Source of the DNA: an uncultured Prevotella sp.
Lineage (GTDB): Bacteria; Bacteroidota; Bacteroidia; Bacteroidales; Bacteroidaceae
Direction: 5' to 3'
DNA length: 64,000 bases
Assembly: GCA_944319795.1 (NCBI GenBank)
Contig: CALUFA010000007.1
Location: 17,236 to 81,235 of the forward strand
Positions 23,661-32,383 of the stretch are shown here, one piece after another. Position 1 is the stretch's first letter, and each line of letters starts with the position of its first letter. A program made the translations under genes and the position numbers. Below the pieces are notes generated by a model. The model searched no databases. It saw nothing but the letters and a program-made list of their open reading frames with translations, and was not told the DNA's origin.

Positions 23661-25845
23661 GGTCGGGATGGATTATCGGGAAATGCTCTTCAGCGGTGTC
23701 GTAAGCGGGGTTTACGGCCTTCATGCCCATGTCGAAGCGTAGGATGAAGTAGTCGAAGTTGAGCCTCAAGCCTATGCCGTAGGCCACGGCTATCTGCTTG
23801 TAAAAGTCGCTGAAGCGGAACTGGCCGCCGGGCTGCTCTTCGTATTCGCGCAGGGTCCAGATGTTGCCTGCGTCGACGAACACGGCCCCGTAGAACTTCC
23901 AGAACAGGAACGAGCGCAACTCGAGGTTGATGTCGAGCTTCAGGTCGCCCGTCTGGTTGATGAAGTCTATCGCACCGTCGGTTCCCTTGAACCGCCCCGG
24001 ACCGAGCCCCCTGACGCTCCACCCCCTGACGGAGTTTGCGCCGCCCGAGAAATAACGCTTCTCGAAAGGCAATACGCGGCTGTTGCCGTAAGGCCAGGCG
24101 AGGCCGAAACCGAAGTGGAAGGCAAGGTTGTTGTTGCGGTCGATGCGGAACAGGTGGGTGAAGTCGAAGTCGCCCTTCACGTATTGGGCGAAGGCTATAT
24201 TAAACAATGTGTACTGCCCGTCGGCGTTGCGGCCGCGGCCGAGCATGCGCGATACGCCGTTAAGCAGATTGCCCGATGTCTCTACGTTCACCTTATAGGC
24301 ATCGGTGCCGTTGTTGAACGACGTGCCGAAACCGAGCTTCATGATGAACAGGTCTTCATAGTTGTAACGGAGAATGGAGTTGCGGTTGCCGGCGTCGTCG
24401 AGGTACTCGTCCCTGAACGTCGACGAGATCCACGGCATGTATATGTAATTAAGGTCTATAAGGTCGAACGAATAACTGCGCCGCCCCTCGGCGCCGCTCC
24501 ACCTGTAACGCCAAGTGGCGGAAAACAGGCGGCGGTAGAACTCGGGGCGGTTCTGCATGTTATAGCTTACCGACAACTCTGACACGGCCGTAGACCTGCG
24601 CTTGAACCCCTTCGAGAGGAACGGGACGACGAAACGGGGAAACACGAGCTTGGACTCGACGCTGTACTCCTCGTAATCCTGGTTCTGGTAGCCCTCAAGG
24701 CCCGTTATCGCCTCGAACGCACCGCGCAGCTTCACGCTGAACGTCTCGGCCCCGCGGAATATGTTGCGGTTCTCGTATGTCAACGACGCCGCCACGCCGA
24801 AATCGCCGGCAGTGTTAGTGCCTTCGGGTTGGAAGCTGATGCTGTTTATCTTATTTGTGCTTATGCCGATGTCGCAGTCAAGCGTGTCGCCCCCCTCCGT
24901 CCTCTCGCCGAACTTTATATTCGTGTACTTGACAATCTGCAGACGCCCGAACCTATTGTAAGTCTTCTGCAAATCCGCCGCGTTGAACATCTTGCCCGGC
25001 TCGATCAGCGTATTCTCCTCAAGCACCGAACGCCGCAACGGTATCTTTGACTCGCCTCCGCTTGCGTGGAACTCCACGTCGCCGACAACGTAGCGCCGGT
25101 GGCAGGTTTCCCCGTCGACGTCGGCCGCCCGGTATTTATACAGGTGCAGCGTAAGGCCGACACTGGTGCCGCCCCTTACCGTATCGGCCGAATAAGAGAT
25201 GAAGTCCTTATGGAAATCAAAGTATCCGTTGTTGTTCAGCAAGTCGGTTATACGCTCGCGTTCGGCCTCAAGGTCGGCTACGACGAACGGCATGCCGACA
25301 CGCAGCAGGCTGCGGCCTTGCTTGACGGTAGACAGCAACGAGTCAACGCCCTCGTCCTGGATGTCGTAAGCAACACTGCTTATATGAAAGCGCTCGCCGG
25401 GATGAAGCGTGTACACAACCTTGACCTTCCTCTTCTTGCCGAACTCAACGGCATAGTCGGCCTTTGCCCTTATGTAACCCATGCCGTGCAAGGCGTTGGC
25501 AAGGTCGCGGCAGGTAAGGTCGGCCTGGGCCGAATCAAACAGTTCGGGCGCTTCGCCCAAGTCCTGCAGCTTACGGTTGATCCATTTCGTAGAGTCACGG
25601 CCGGACAACGCGTAAGTAGCAAGGGGCACCTTGAAAAGTGAAAACCATTTCGAGTTGCCGCTCTGCCTTACGTACTGTTCAAACAGCTTCGCATCTACAC
25701 CTTTAACGTCGGATTTTATCTTGACCCCGTCAAGCATCCACCTGTCTTCAGGTATGAACTTCGAAGCCGAGCACCCGGAAAACAAAACCACGGCGGCAAC
25801 CGCGACCACGGACAATAAAATATATTTTGACGCTCGTTTTACCAC
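23614..25845 (-). CDS. tamL: TamL, lipoprotein BamA/TamA-family assembly factor
   Basis: Outer-membrane Omp85-family protein of 743 residues. Unlike TamA it carries a lipoprotein signal (lipobox SGC with Cys25), the feature that defines the Bacteroidetes TamL variant, thought to work with TamB in envelope assembly. Residues about 30-330 contain POTRA-like modules (MLDGVKIKSDVKGVDAKLFE, YTLHPGERFHISSVAYDIQ, YVVGDVEFHASGG). The C-terminal part is the 16-strand barrel, with the Omp85 loop motif VRGWSVRGLGPGRF near residue 620 and a final strand ending FHFAVGLPF. A -7 box lies 20 nt upstream and is divergent from the TrmH-type gene. tamB is not in this window. Confidence 0.9.
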   Translation of the reverse strand: MVKRASKYILLSVVAVAAVVLFSGCSASKFIPEDRWMLDGVKIKSDVKGVDAKLFEQYVRQSGNSKWFSLFKVPLATYALSGRDSTKWINRKLQDLGEAPELFDSAQADLTCRDLANALHGMGYIRAKADYAVEFGKKRKVKVVYTLHPGERFHISSVAYDIQDEGVDSLLSTVKQGRSLLRVGMPFVVADLEAERERITDLLNNNGYFDFHKDFISYSADTVRGGTSVGLTLHLYKYRAADVDGETCHRRYVVGDVEFHASGGESKIPLRRSVLEENTLIEPGKMFNAADLQKTYNRFGRLQIVKYTNIKFGERTEGGDTLDCDIGISTNKINSISFQPEGTNTAGDFGVAASLTYENRNIFRGAETFSVKLRGAFEAITGLEGYQNQDYEEYSVESKLVFPRFVVPFLSKGFKRRSTAVSELSVSYNMQNRPEFYRRLFSATWRYRWSGAEGRRSYSFDLIDLNYIYMPWISSTFRDEYLDDAGNRNSILRYNYEDLFIMKLGFGTSFNNGTDAYKVNVETSGNLLNGVSRMLGRGRNADGQYTLFNIAFAQYVKGDFDFTHLFRIDRNNNLAFHFGFGLAWPYGNSRVLPFEKRYFSGGANSVRGWSVRGLGPGRFKGTDGAIDFINQTGDLKLDINLELRSFLFWKFYGAVFVDAGNIWTLREYEEQPGGQFRFSDFYKQIAVAYGIGLRLNFDYFILRFDMGMKAVNPAYDTAEEHFPIIHPDLSRDFAFHFAVGLPF

Positions 25846-25864
25846 TTAAATGCAATTTACGGTG

Positions 25865-25872
25865 CAAAAATA
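25865..25872 (-). promoter_or_regulatory. -7 promoter box for tamL
   Basis: The minus strand reads TATTTTTG. Only 12 bp separate it from the opposing box at 25885, so the two promoters probably compete. Confidence 0.55.
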
Positions 25873-25884
25873 ATAATTTTTTAG

Positions 25885-25892
25885 TAGTTTTG
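25885..25892 (+). promoter_or_regulatory. -7 promoter box for the TrmH-type gene
   Basis: TAGTTTTG matches TAnnTTTG. A TTG-initiated frame opens at 25894, inside the promoter footprint, so ATG 25915 is the better start. Confidence 0.6.
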
Positions 25893-25914
25893 CTTGCCTA
25901 AAACGAAAATTAGC

Positions 25915-26679
25915 ATGATTAGCAAAAATCTCATAAAATACATCCGCTCGTTAGAACAAAAGAAAATCCGCGACCGTGAAGGATTGTTCGTGGCCGAAGG
26001 GCCGAAAGTGGTAGGCGACATCATGGCTGCATACGCCCCTGCAAGAATAATAGCCACCCCGGAATGGTTTGGCTCACACGCCATAACGCCCAAGGCCGCC
26101 GACGCCGTAGTGTCGGAGGAAGAACTGCGGAAAATCAGTTTCCTGCAGCATCCACAGCAAGTGCTCGCATTGTTCCCCATTCCCGGCAACGACATAAGCA
26201 CTGACGCTTGCGCCGGCGGACTTTGCCTCGCGCTTGACAAGGTGCAGGATCCGGGCAACCTCGGCACGATAATCCGCATAGCCGACTGGTTCGGCATTTC
26301 CAAGATATTCTGCGGCGAAGGCACGGCCGACACTTTCAACCCCAAAGTAATACAAGCCACTATGGGAAGCATCGCACGGGTGGACATAGCTTACACAAAC
26401 CTCTGCGACCTACTCGACTCACTCCCCAACGGCACGCCTACATACGCCACCGACCTTAACGGCAGCAACATATACAGCAAGGAACTCGAGCCGACCGGCA
26501 TAATCATAATGGGCAACGAGGGAAAAGGCGTGTCACCCGAAGTGATGAAACGGGTAAAACAAAGACTGCTAATCCCTTATTACGGCAACAAAAAAGGCAT
26601 AGACAGCCTGAACGTAGCGATAGCCACGGCCGTAACATGCGCCGAATTCAGGAGAAGAAACCAACCGCAAACGACATAA
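25915..26679 (+). CDS. TrmH/SpoU-family RNA 2'-O-methyltransferase
   Basis: Cytosolic SAM-dependent RNA methyltransferase of 254 residues. The N-terminus has a small substrate-binding domain (LFVAEGPKVVGDIMA). The SPOUT knot motifs follow in order: LDKVQDPGNLGTIIRIADWF with the conserved Asn and Arg, IIMGNEGKGVS with the catalytic-site Asn-Glu-Gly, and IPYYGNKKGIDSLNVAIATA. This is the full set for SpoU enzymes. Whether it modifies 23S rRNA or tRNA cannot be decided from the sequence. The start at 25915 is chosen because the promoter box ends at 25892. Confidence 0.9.
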   Translation: MISKNLIKYIRSLEQKKIRDREGLFVAEGPKVVGDIMAAYAPARIIATPEWFGSHAITPKAADAVVSEEELRKISFLQHPQQVLALFPIPGNDISTDACAGGLCLALDKVQDPGNLGTIIRIADWFGISKIFCGEGTADTFNPKVIQATMGSIARVDIAYTNLCDLLDSLPNGTPTYATDLNGSNIYSKELEPTGIIIMGNEGKGVSPEVMKRVKQRLLIPYYGNKKGIDSLNVAIATAVTCAEFRRRNQPQTT

Positions 26680-26736
26680 TACCAAACATTTTGCCAAGCA
26701 TGCGGAGACGTTCGCAAGCAAAAAAGGGGCAAATCA

Positions 26737-26767
26737 TTTGCACATTGAAAAAATATGAGTATCTTTG
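26737..26767 (+). promoter_or_regulatory. Canonical -33/-7 promoter for mce
   Basis: TTTG at 26737-26740, exactly 19 bp of spacer, then TATCTTTG at 26760-26767, the consensus arrangement. The -7 box lies downstream of the ATG at 26755 and so excludes it as a start. Confidence 0.75.
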
Positions 26768-26793
26768 CCCCAATATTTCTAAAATGTAATAAT

Positions 26794-27198
26794 ATGAAAA
26801 TTTCACGTATTGAGCATTTAGGTATAGCCGTTCAGAGCATCGAAGAGGCTCTACCTTATTTCGAGAATGTGTTAGGACTGAAGTGTTACGCGGTAGAGGA
26901 AGTGGCCGACCAAAAAGTAAAGACTGCCTTCCTGAAATGCGGAGAAGTTAAGCTCGAGCTGCTCGAGCCGACATCACCGGACAGCACAATCCAGAAATGG
27001 CTTGACAAAGGCAACCACGGAGTACACCATGTGGCTTTCTGCATAGAAGACGGCGTAAGCAACGCATTGGCCGAATGCGAAGGCAAAGGACTGCGCCTGA
27101 TCGACAAAGCGCCGAGAAAGGGAGCGGAAAACCTTAACATAGCATTCCTGCACCCGAAATCGACATGCGGCATACTGACCGAACTTTGCGAACAATAA
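26794..27198 (+). CDS. mce: Methylmalonyl-CoA epimerase
   Basis: Glyoxalase-fold enzyme of 134 residues that interconverts (R)- and (S)-methylmalonyl-CoA in the succinate-propionate pathway. Start chosen at ATG 26794 (MKISRIEHLGIAV) because the promoter's -7 box overlaps an earlier in-frame ATG. Metal-binding and fold residues are visible: His in EHLGIAV, Glu in KLELLEPTSPDS, the HHVAF motif, and Glu in ILTELCEQ at the C-terminus, the last a typical ligand position. It is first in a cluster with mmdA, a small mmdE-like gene and mmdC. Confidence 0.95.
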   Translation: MKISRIEHLGIAVQSIEEALPYFENVLGLKCYAVEEVADQKVKTAFLKCGEVKLELLEPTSPDSTIQKWLDKGNHGVHHVAFCIEDGVSNALAECEGKGLRLIDKAPRKGAENLNIAFLHPKSTCGILTELCEQ

Positions 27199-27341
27199 TC
27201 AATACATTACAAACATATTAGGCGAAGAGGTTATAAACGGGCGTGGGATGAAAAGACACCGGCAGGTAGTCATAAACAGTAAAACAACCGTGCACGCCCC
27301 AAGACCTTTAATAACCCCGGAACCGCAAAACCTAAAATATA

Positions 27342-28895
27342 ATGAGCAAACAAGTAGAAAAAATCAAGGAGCTTATCGCCAAGCGCGAACAGGCTCGTCT
27401 CGGCGGTGGCGAAAAAGCCATCGAGAAACAGCATGCACGCGGAAAATACACCGCACGCGAACGTATCGACATGCTTCTTGATGAAGGCAGCTTCGAGGAA
27501 TTCGACATGTTCAAGCTGCACCGTTGCACCAACTTCGGCATGGAAAAGAAGCATTACCTCGGCGACGGCGTCGTTGCCGGATGCGGTACGATCGACGGAA
27601 GGTTGGTATACATTTTCGCACAAGACTTCACCGTAAACGGAGGCTCGCTCTCCGAGACCATGGCGCAGAAAATCTGCAAAGTAATGGACATGGCCATGAA
27701 GATGGGCGCCCCGGTTATCGGTATCAACGACTCGGGCGGCGCACGCATCCAGGAAGGCATCTGCGCATTGGCAGGCTTTGCCGAGATATTCGAGCGCAAC
27801 ATCCTCGCATCGGGCGTTATCCCACAAATCAGCGGCATATTCGGCCCGTGTGCCGGCGGCGCCGTTTACTCTCCGGCACTGACCGACTTCACGCTCATGA
27901 TGGAGAACACGTCATACATGTTCCTCACCGGACCGAAAGTCGTTAAGACCGTAACCGGCGAAGACATCGACCAGGAACACCTCGGAGGCGCAAGCGTACA
28001 CGCAACCAAGAGCGGCGTAACCCACTTTACCGCCGCTACCGAGGAAGAGGCAATGCAGATGATAAAGACATTGCTCAGCTACATACCCTCAAACAACATG
28101 GAAGAGGCTCCACGCGTAGAATGCACGGATCCCATCAACCGCATGGAAGACTCTCTCAACGAAATAATACCCGAAGACCCCAACCAAGCTTACGACATGT
28201 ACAAGGTTATCGGTGCAATCGTAGACAACGGCGAGTTCTTCGAGGTGCAGCCTAAATTCGCACGTAACATAATCGTCGGCTTCGCCCGCTTTAACGGACA
28301 GAGCGTGGGCATCGTTGCCAACCAGCCTTCATGCTACGCAGGCGTGCTCGACGTAAACGCAAGCCGCAAGGGAGCGCGCTTCGTCCGCTTCTGCGACGCA
28401 TTCAACATTCCAATCGTAAGCCTCGTCGACGTGCCCGGATTCCTGCCCGGCACAGGCCAGGAATACAACGCAGTCATCCTGCACGGAGCACAGTTGCTTT
28501 ACGCTTACGGCGAAGCTACCGTGCCCAAGGTGACCGTAACACTGCGTAAGAGCTACGGAGGAAGCCACATCGTAATGGGCTGCAAACAACTCCGTACCGA
28601 CATTAACTACGCATGGCCTTCAGCTGAAATCGCCGTCATGGGCGCAAGCGGAGCCGTTGCTGTGCTCTACGCCAAGGAAGCAAAGAGCCATGAAGACCCC
28701 AAGACCTTCCTGGCAGAGAAAGAAGAGGAATACACCGAAATGTTCGCCAACCCGTACCAGGCTGCCAAATACGGCTACATCGACGACGTTATCGAACCGC
28801 GCAACACCCGCTTCCGCATTTGCCGCGCCTTGGCCCAACTGGCAACGAAGAGAGACGGACTGCCGGCCAAGAAGCACGGCAACATCCCGATGTAA
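27342..28895 (+). CDS. mmdA: Methylmalonyl/propionyl-CoA carboxyltransferase subunit
   Basis: Carboxyltransferase of 517 residues, the normal length for MmdA/PccB. It moves the carboxyl group between methylmalonyl-CoA and the biotin on the carrier subunit. The N- and C-terminal crotonase-like halves are intact. Visible marks are [48 protein letters not shown], the oxyanion-hole region [17 protein letters not shown], the second-half [11 protein letters not shown] equivalent [16 protein letters not shown], and [12 protein letters not shown]. It follows mce by 143 bp with no new promoter box seen, and is followed 28 bp later by a small gene. With a membrane beta subunit it would be a Na+-pumping decarboxylase; with a biotin carboxylase a propionyl-CoA carboxylase. 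Confidence 0.93.
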   Translation: MSKQVEKIKELIAKREQARLGGGEKAIEKQHARGKYTARERIDMLLDEGSFEEFDMFKLHRCTNFGMEKKHYLGDGVVAGCGTIDGRLVYIFAQDFTVNGGSLSETMAQKICKVMDMAMKMGAPVIGINDSGGARIQEGICALAGFAEIFERNILASGVIPQISGIFGPCAGGAVYSPALTDFTLMMENTSYMFLTGPKVVKTVTGEDIDQEHLGGASVHATKSGVTHFTAATEEEAMQMIKTLLSYIPSNNMEEAPRVECTDPINRMEDSLNEIIPEDPNQAYDMYKVIGAIVDNGEFFEVQPKFARNIIVGFARFNGQSVGIVANQPSCYAGVLDVNASRKGARFVRFCDAFNIPIVSLVDVPGFLPGTGQEYNAVILHGAQLLYAYGEATVPKVTVTLRKSYGGSHIVMGCKQLRTDINYAWPSAEIAVMGASGAVAVLYAKEAKSHEDPKTFLAEKEEEYTEMFANPYQAAKYGYIDDVIEPRNTRFRICRALAQLATKRDGLPAKKHGNIPM

Positions 28896-28922
28896 CAATG
28901 TCATCAATTAACACCGACGACA

Positions 28923-29075
28923 ATGAATAACAACGAGGTTTATGCAGCCATAGCACTGGCGTTGCACGAATTCAGAGGCAACAACGTGCACGACAAGGAA
29001 GCCGGCATCATAACGATAAAGAGTAAGCATTCGGAATGGGAAATGCACTCGCTACAAATGACGCAGCATCCATAA
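28923..29075 (+). CDS. Small mmdE/OadG-tail-like subunit (50 aa)
   Basis: A 50-residue reading frame placed precisely between mmdA and mmdC, too short for ordinary ORF cut-offs. It begins NNNEVYAAIALALHEF and continues with GIITIKSKHSEWEMHSLQM. This resembles the cytoplasmic C-terminal tail of OadG/MmdD gamma-type subunits (pattern EVxAAIAxA ... ITIRxxxSxW) and the tiny MmdE subunit of Veillonella-type methylmalonyl-CoA decarboxylase. It has no transmembrane helix. The ATG lies 25 nt after the mmdA stop. It is probably a real structural subunit holding the carboxyltransferase together with the carrier. Confidence 0.7.
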   Translation: MNNNEVYAAIALALHEFRGNNVHDKEAGIITIKSKHSEWEMHSLQMTQHP

Positions 29076-29103
29076 AAAAGTCAACAAGTCAAAAAAAGGT
29101 TCG

Positions 29104-29130
29104 GGGCGTTCCGCCCGACTCGGAACGCCC
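29104..29130 (+). promoter_or_regulatory. Perfect hairpin inside the mmd operon
   Basis: GGGCGTTCCG (29104-29113), 7-nt loop, CGGAACGCCC (29121-29130), with further pairing between AAAGG just outside the left arm and CCTTT outside the right. There is no T-tract. It is likely an mRNA processing or stability element, or a partial terminator, ahead of mmdC. Confidence 0.6.
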
Positions 29131-29165
29131 TCTTACCTTTACAACCTCTAAAAAAGCAAACAGCT

Positions 29166-29597
29166 ATGAAAGAATACAAATATACAATCAATGGCAACAA
29201 ATACGAAGTTGCCATTGCAGGCATTGAAGACAACATCGCCAACGTCGTGGTAAACGGCGAAGAATACAAGGTTGAAATGGAGAAAGAGCCGGAACCTGTA
29301 AAGAAAAAAGTTGTCGTTAAACCCGTAGCGCAGCAAGCTCCTGCAGAGGCCCCCTCGGCAGGAAACAGCCAGAAGGTGAATGTCAACAACGCCGTGAAAT
29401 CACCGCTCCCAGGAGTAATCACCGAAATCAAGGTTGCCGTAGGCGACGAAGTCAAGGCCGGCGACACAGTCGTTGTGCTTGAGGCCATGAAGATGGCTAA
29501 CAACCTTGAAGCCGAGAAGGGTGGCAAAGTTACCGCCATACTTGTCAGCGAGGGTGAAAGCGTAATGGAAGACACCCCGCTCGTAGTAATAGAATAA
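29166..29597 (+). CDS. mmdC: Biotin carboxyl-carrier subunit
   Basis: A 143-residue carrier protein. Residues 1-50 form a charged domain resembling the N-terminus of Bacteroidetes carriers, followed by a Pro/Ala-rich flexible linker (about 51-68) and a biotinyl domain (VKSPLPGVITEIKVAVGDEV ... VVLEAMKMANN). The biotin-accepting lysine is K109 in EAMKM. It accepts CO2 from methylmalonyl-CoA through MmdA. The gene is last in the cluster and is followed by a strong terminator; no membrane beta subunit gene (mmdB) follows. Confidence 0.93.
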   Translation: MKEYKYTINGNKYEVAIAGIEDNIANVVVNGEEYKVEMEKEPEPVKKKVVVKPVAQQAPAEAPSAGNSQKVNVNNAVKSPLPGVITEIKVAVGDEVKAGDTVVVLEAMKMANNLEAEKGGKVTAILVSEGESVMEDTPLVVIE

Positions 29598-29615
29598 TTT
29601 TTTCTACATTTTTGA

Positions 29616-29671
29616 AAACGTGCGTCAATTCTACGGGACATAACGATACCCGGCATTGACGCACGTTTTTT
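29616..29671 (+). terminator. Rho-independent terminator after mmdC
   Basis: AAACGTGCGTCAAT pairs with ATTGACGCACGTTT across a 25-nt loop and runs into a T-tract at 29666-29671. Confidence 0.85.
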
Positions 29672-29798
29672 ATGAACTAACATTTATCACTAAGCAACGT
29701 GATTAGTGTCGGACGCATCATAAAAGCAGCCCATTTTTAGCCTGACGGCCAGTGCGGCATAGGGCACATCCAAATGTAAACGCGACGAATCGTCGAAA

Positions 29799-30686
29799 TT
29801 ATTCCTCCAGCAACTTCTTCTCAGCCACGAGATCGGCGACGGTCATTTTCGGCGTCGGTACGTCGCGCATGCGTACCGCATCGCCTTTGCCGCACGTATA
29901 ATCATAATAAAGTTTCTCAGTGTCATCAAGTTCATCGTACCGCTTTTGGCAGCCTTTCATTTTCAGGAAGTCTTCACGCGAGACGCTGTCCGACGACTTA
30001 ACAAACAGGATGCGGCGCGCTATCGGGTTATGATTGTAATCAAAACAAGTATAAAGACCGCGCAAAAACGGTGGACAATCGAACATCGGAATCTTCAGGC
30101 AGATATTGAACAATGCGAGTTGCGGCGGACGGTTCTCATTGAATATGATATAAACATGGTTTAGGCCGTTCATCAAGGCGAAGCCGTGGTGCGTGGAACC
30201 GTAAGCATTGTTGTGGACAACCTCAACATAGTCGCCTGCCTCTGACGGAACGATCAAGTACGGTTCTATCTTCATTGCGTCAGAACTTGACGACATGCTG
30301 TAACTCATATAGGCACCGCTGATACCCGAAGAAAGGCTCACCGAGTTTTTCATGTTCCTCCCTATCGCGTCGGGATAACGGCACGTCGTACTTTCAGCCT
30401 TTGCCTGCGGAACGGCTTCCATCTCAAAAAGCGACGCCTTCATGCTATCCAATGAGCCGAGCAGTTTCTTCTTCGACACGTTGTTCACCCATACAAGGGC
30501 ATTGTCGAGCGCCTCGCTTTCGGGCTGCCCCTTATCCAAATTCTTGAAATACTCGGGCATGACCGTTGTAAACAATGCAGACAATACGCTCGGAGCGTAC
30601 CCAGTACTCACGGCTATGTCCTTCATTTTCACACCTTTATTACGTAAGAATTTTATACGTTCGTAAATTTCCCTTAGGTCGTCCAT
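29799..30686 (-). CDS. Conserved protein with HTH-like N-terminus
   Basis: A 295-residue soluble protein from the second Met (MDDLREIYERIKFL); a start two codons earlier is equally possible. Residues about 10-45 (FLRNKGVKMKDIAVSTGYAP then SVLSALFTTV) look like an XRE-type helix-turn-helix. A central segment is Ser/Met-rich, and the C-terminal half (GDYVEVVHNNAYGSTHHGFA, VYIIFNENRPPQLALFNICL) is a beta-rich domain I do not recognise. It is divergent from the DUF5690-phnX-phnW genes, a usual place for a regulator, so control of phosphonate use is a fair guess, not shown by the sequence. Confidence 0.55.
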   Translation of the reverse strand: MDDLREIYERIKFLRNKGVKMKDIAVSTGYAPSVLSALFTTVMPEYFKNLDKGQPESEALDNALVWVNNVSKKKLLGSLDSMKASLFEMEAVPQAKAESTTCRYPDAIGRNMKNSVSLSSGISGAYMSYSMSSSSDAMKIEPYLIVPSEAGDYVEVVHNNAYGSTHHGFALMNGLNHVYIIFNENRPPQLALFNICLKIPMFDCPPFLRGLYTCFDYNHNPIARRILFVKSSDSVSREDFLKMKGCQKRYDELDDTEKLYYDYTCGKGDAVRMRDVPTPKMTVADLVAEKKLLEE

Positions 30687-30795
30687 TATCATTATTTAAT
30701 TTGAATGATTGTCCATTCTGCAGAAAGTCATCCACGATTATGCCATTATCCGCCGCGCCAGACATACATTTTTACCACACAACGTTTTGGTTGTA

Positions 30796-30803
30796 CAAAT
30801 ATA
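30796..30803 (-). promoter_or_regulatory. -7 promoter box for the HTH-like gene
   Basis: The minus strand reads TATATTTG, matching TAnnTTTG, about 110 nt from the start codon. Confidence 0.4.
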
Positions 30804-30955
30804 ACAATTAAAATCCAATACGATTATTTCAATCGTATTACATTGGAATTTCATTTGTCTTGCGTTCGGGTTATAAAGCCTTTTCATTCATTTTAATGAA
30901 TTGTTACAGCGATATTATTCATTCCATATTCATTTTTCCGGTACGGAACAGGAGG

Positions 30956-30963
30956 TAATTTTG
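30956..30963 (+). promoter_or_regulatory. -7 promoter box for the phosphonate operon
   Basis: TAATTTTG matches TAnnTTTG. It lies inside a longer reading frame starting at 30901, so the DUF5690 protein must start further downstream (30985 or 31018). Confidence 0.6.
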
Positions 30964-30984
30964 CATCGCGAAACAAAAAGTAGA

Positions 30985-32367
30985 ATGATGAAACCGAACA
31001 TCTGCAAAACTAAAAACATGAAAGCCGCAACAAGCAACATGCCCTCTTGGCTCTTCGTCCTATGGGCCGGGGGCACGGCCCTACTGTCATACTCGCTCGT
31101 CTACGCCCTGCGCAAACCCTTCACGGCGGCCGAGTTTGAAGGAATGGAAGTGGTGGGAATGGACTATAAGATTGTTACCAGCATCATCCAACTCGTCGGA
31201 TACGTATGCGCCAAGCTGCTTGGCATCAAGTATATTTCCGAGCTTAAGCCCGAAGGGCGCCTAAAGTTCATCATCGGTTCTGCCGCATTGTCAGAAGTGT
31301 CGCTTTTGGCTTTCGGCCTGCTGCCCACACCTTATAATATATGCGCACTGTTTTTCAACGGCCTTTCGCTCGGCTGCATGTGGGGAGTTATATTCAGTTT
31401 CCTCGAAGGCAGGCGCACTACCGACATCCTCGCCAGCATAATGGGCGTGAGCATGGCCCTCAGTTCAGGCATAGCCAAGTCGCTTGGGCTTTACGCCATG
31501 CACGACCTTGGCGTCAGCGAATTTTGGATGCCGGCGCTTATCGGCGCGTTCGCGTTCCCGTTGCTGTGTTTCATGGGATGGATGATGACCAAATTCCCCA
31601 CACCGACCGCCGAGGACATAGCCGCCCGGACCAAGCGCGTAACGCTCAACGGGCAGCAGCGTTGGCAACTGTTCGCCAAGTTCATGCCGCTCTTGCTGAT
31701 GCTGTTCGGCGCAAACCTGTTGCTCACCGTGCAACGCGACATAAAGGAAGACTTCATCGTCTGCATCATCGACGTCGACTCCGTGTCGTCGTGGGCGTTC
31801 GCTTACCTCGACTCGATAGCTACAATCGTACTGCTCGGGGCTTTCGCCCTACTGTCGGCGATAGGCAACCACCTCAGGGCATTATGCCTGATACTGATAT
31901 TCGCGACTATCGGCATGGGCACGATAGCCTTCCTCGGAGCCGAGGCCGAGTCGCTCGACATGCCGGTAACGGCATGGCTCTTCCTACAGACTTTCTGCAT
32001 AGACATTGCCTATTTGAGTTTTCAGACGATATTCTTCGAGCGTTTCATCGCCTGCTTCAAGGTCAAAGGCAACGTCGGGTTCTTCATCATAACGATTGAC
32101 TTCATCGGTTACCTCGGCACGCTCGCCCTCCTGTCATACAAGGAATTCATGGCTCCGCACATCGACTGGGCGCCGTTTTACAACAGCATGAGCGTGTTCG
32201 TCGGCATAGCCTGCTGCCTTGCCTTCGCCGGCTCGATAATCTACATGATCAGGAAAAAATACACTTTAAAAGAAACCAAGGCCGTAACCGCAACGGAGGA
32301 TGCAGCAGACACGGTTGGAAAATACGACTTCGCAACAAGCCGGCACGGCAACCTGACAACAGCATAA
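30985..32367 (+). CDS. DUF5690 membrane protein, candidate phosphonate transporter
   Basis: Polytopic inner-membrane protein of 460 residues (449 if it starts at 31018) with about twelve hydrophobic helices in an MFS-like arrangement. Family marks are YALRKPFTAAEFEG, YKIVTSIIQLVGYVCAKLLG and KYISELKPEGRLKFI in the N-terminal half, and FLEGRRTTDILASIM in the first cytosolic loop region. I associate these with DUF5690, a family of unknown function. It is 16 bp ahead of phnX and shares the promoter with phnX and phnW, so it probably brings in 2-aminoethylphosphonate or a related amine. No other phosphonate transporter gene is in the window. Confidence 0.75.
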   Translation: MMKPNICKTKNMKAATSNMPSWLFVLWAGGTALLSYSLVYALRKPFTAAEFEGMEVVGMDYKIVTSIIQLVGYVCAKLLGIKYISELKPEGRLKFIIGSAALSEVSLLAFGLLPTPYNICALFFNGLSLGCMWGVIFSFLEGRRTTDILASIMGVSMALSSGIAKSLGLYAMHDLGVSEFWMPALIGAFAFPLLCFMGWMMTKFPTPTAEDIAARTKRVTLNGQQRWQLFAKFMPLLLMLFGANLLLTVQRDIKEDFIVCIIDVDSVSSWAFAYLDSIATIVLLGAFALLSAIGNHLRALCLILIFATIGMGTIAFLGAEAESLDMPVTAWLFLQTFCIDIAYLSFQTIFFERFIACFKVKGNVGFFIITIDFIGYLGTLALLSYKEFMAPHIDWAPFYNSMSVFVGIACCLAFAGSIIYMIRKKYTLKETKAVTATEDAADTVGKYDFATSRHGNLTTA

Positions 32368-32383
32368 ACACAACTTTACGAAT

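Noticed and set aside
29616-29671. Small RNA or riboswitch suggested by the strong stem after mmdC
   Set aside because: A long stem followed by a T-tract right behind an operon is explained by a terminator; no gene with a leader follows on the same strand.
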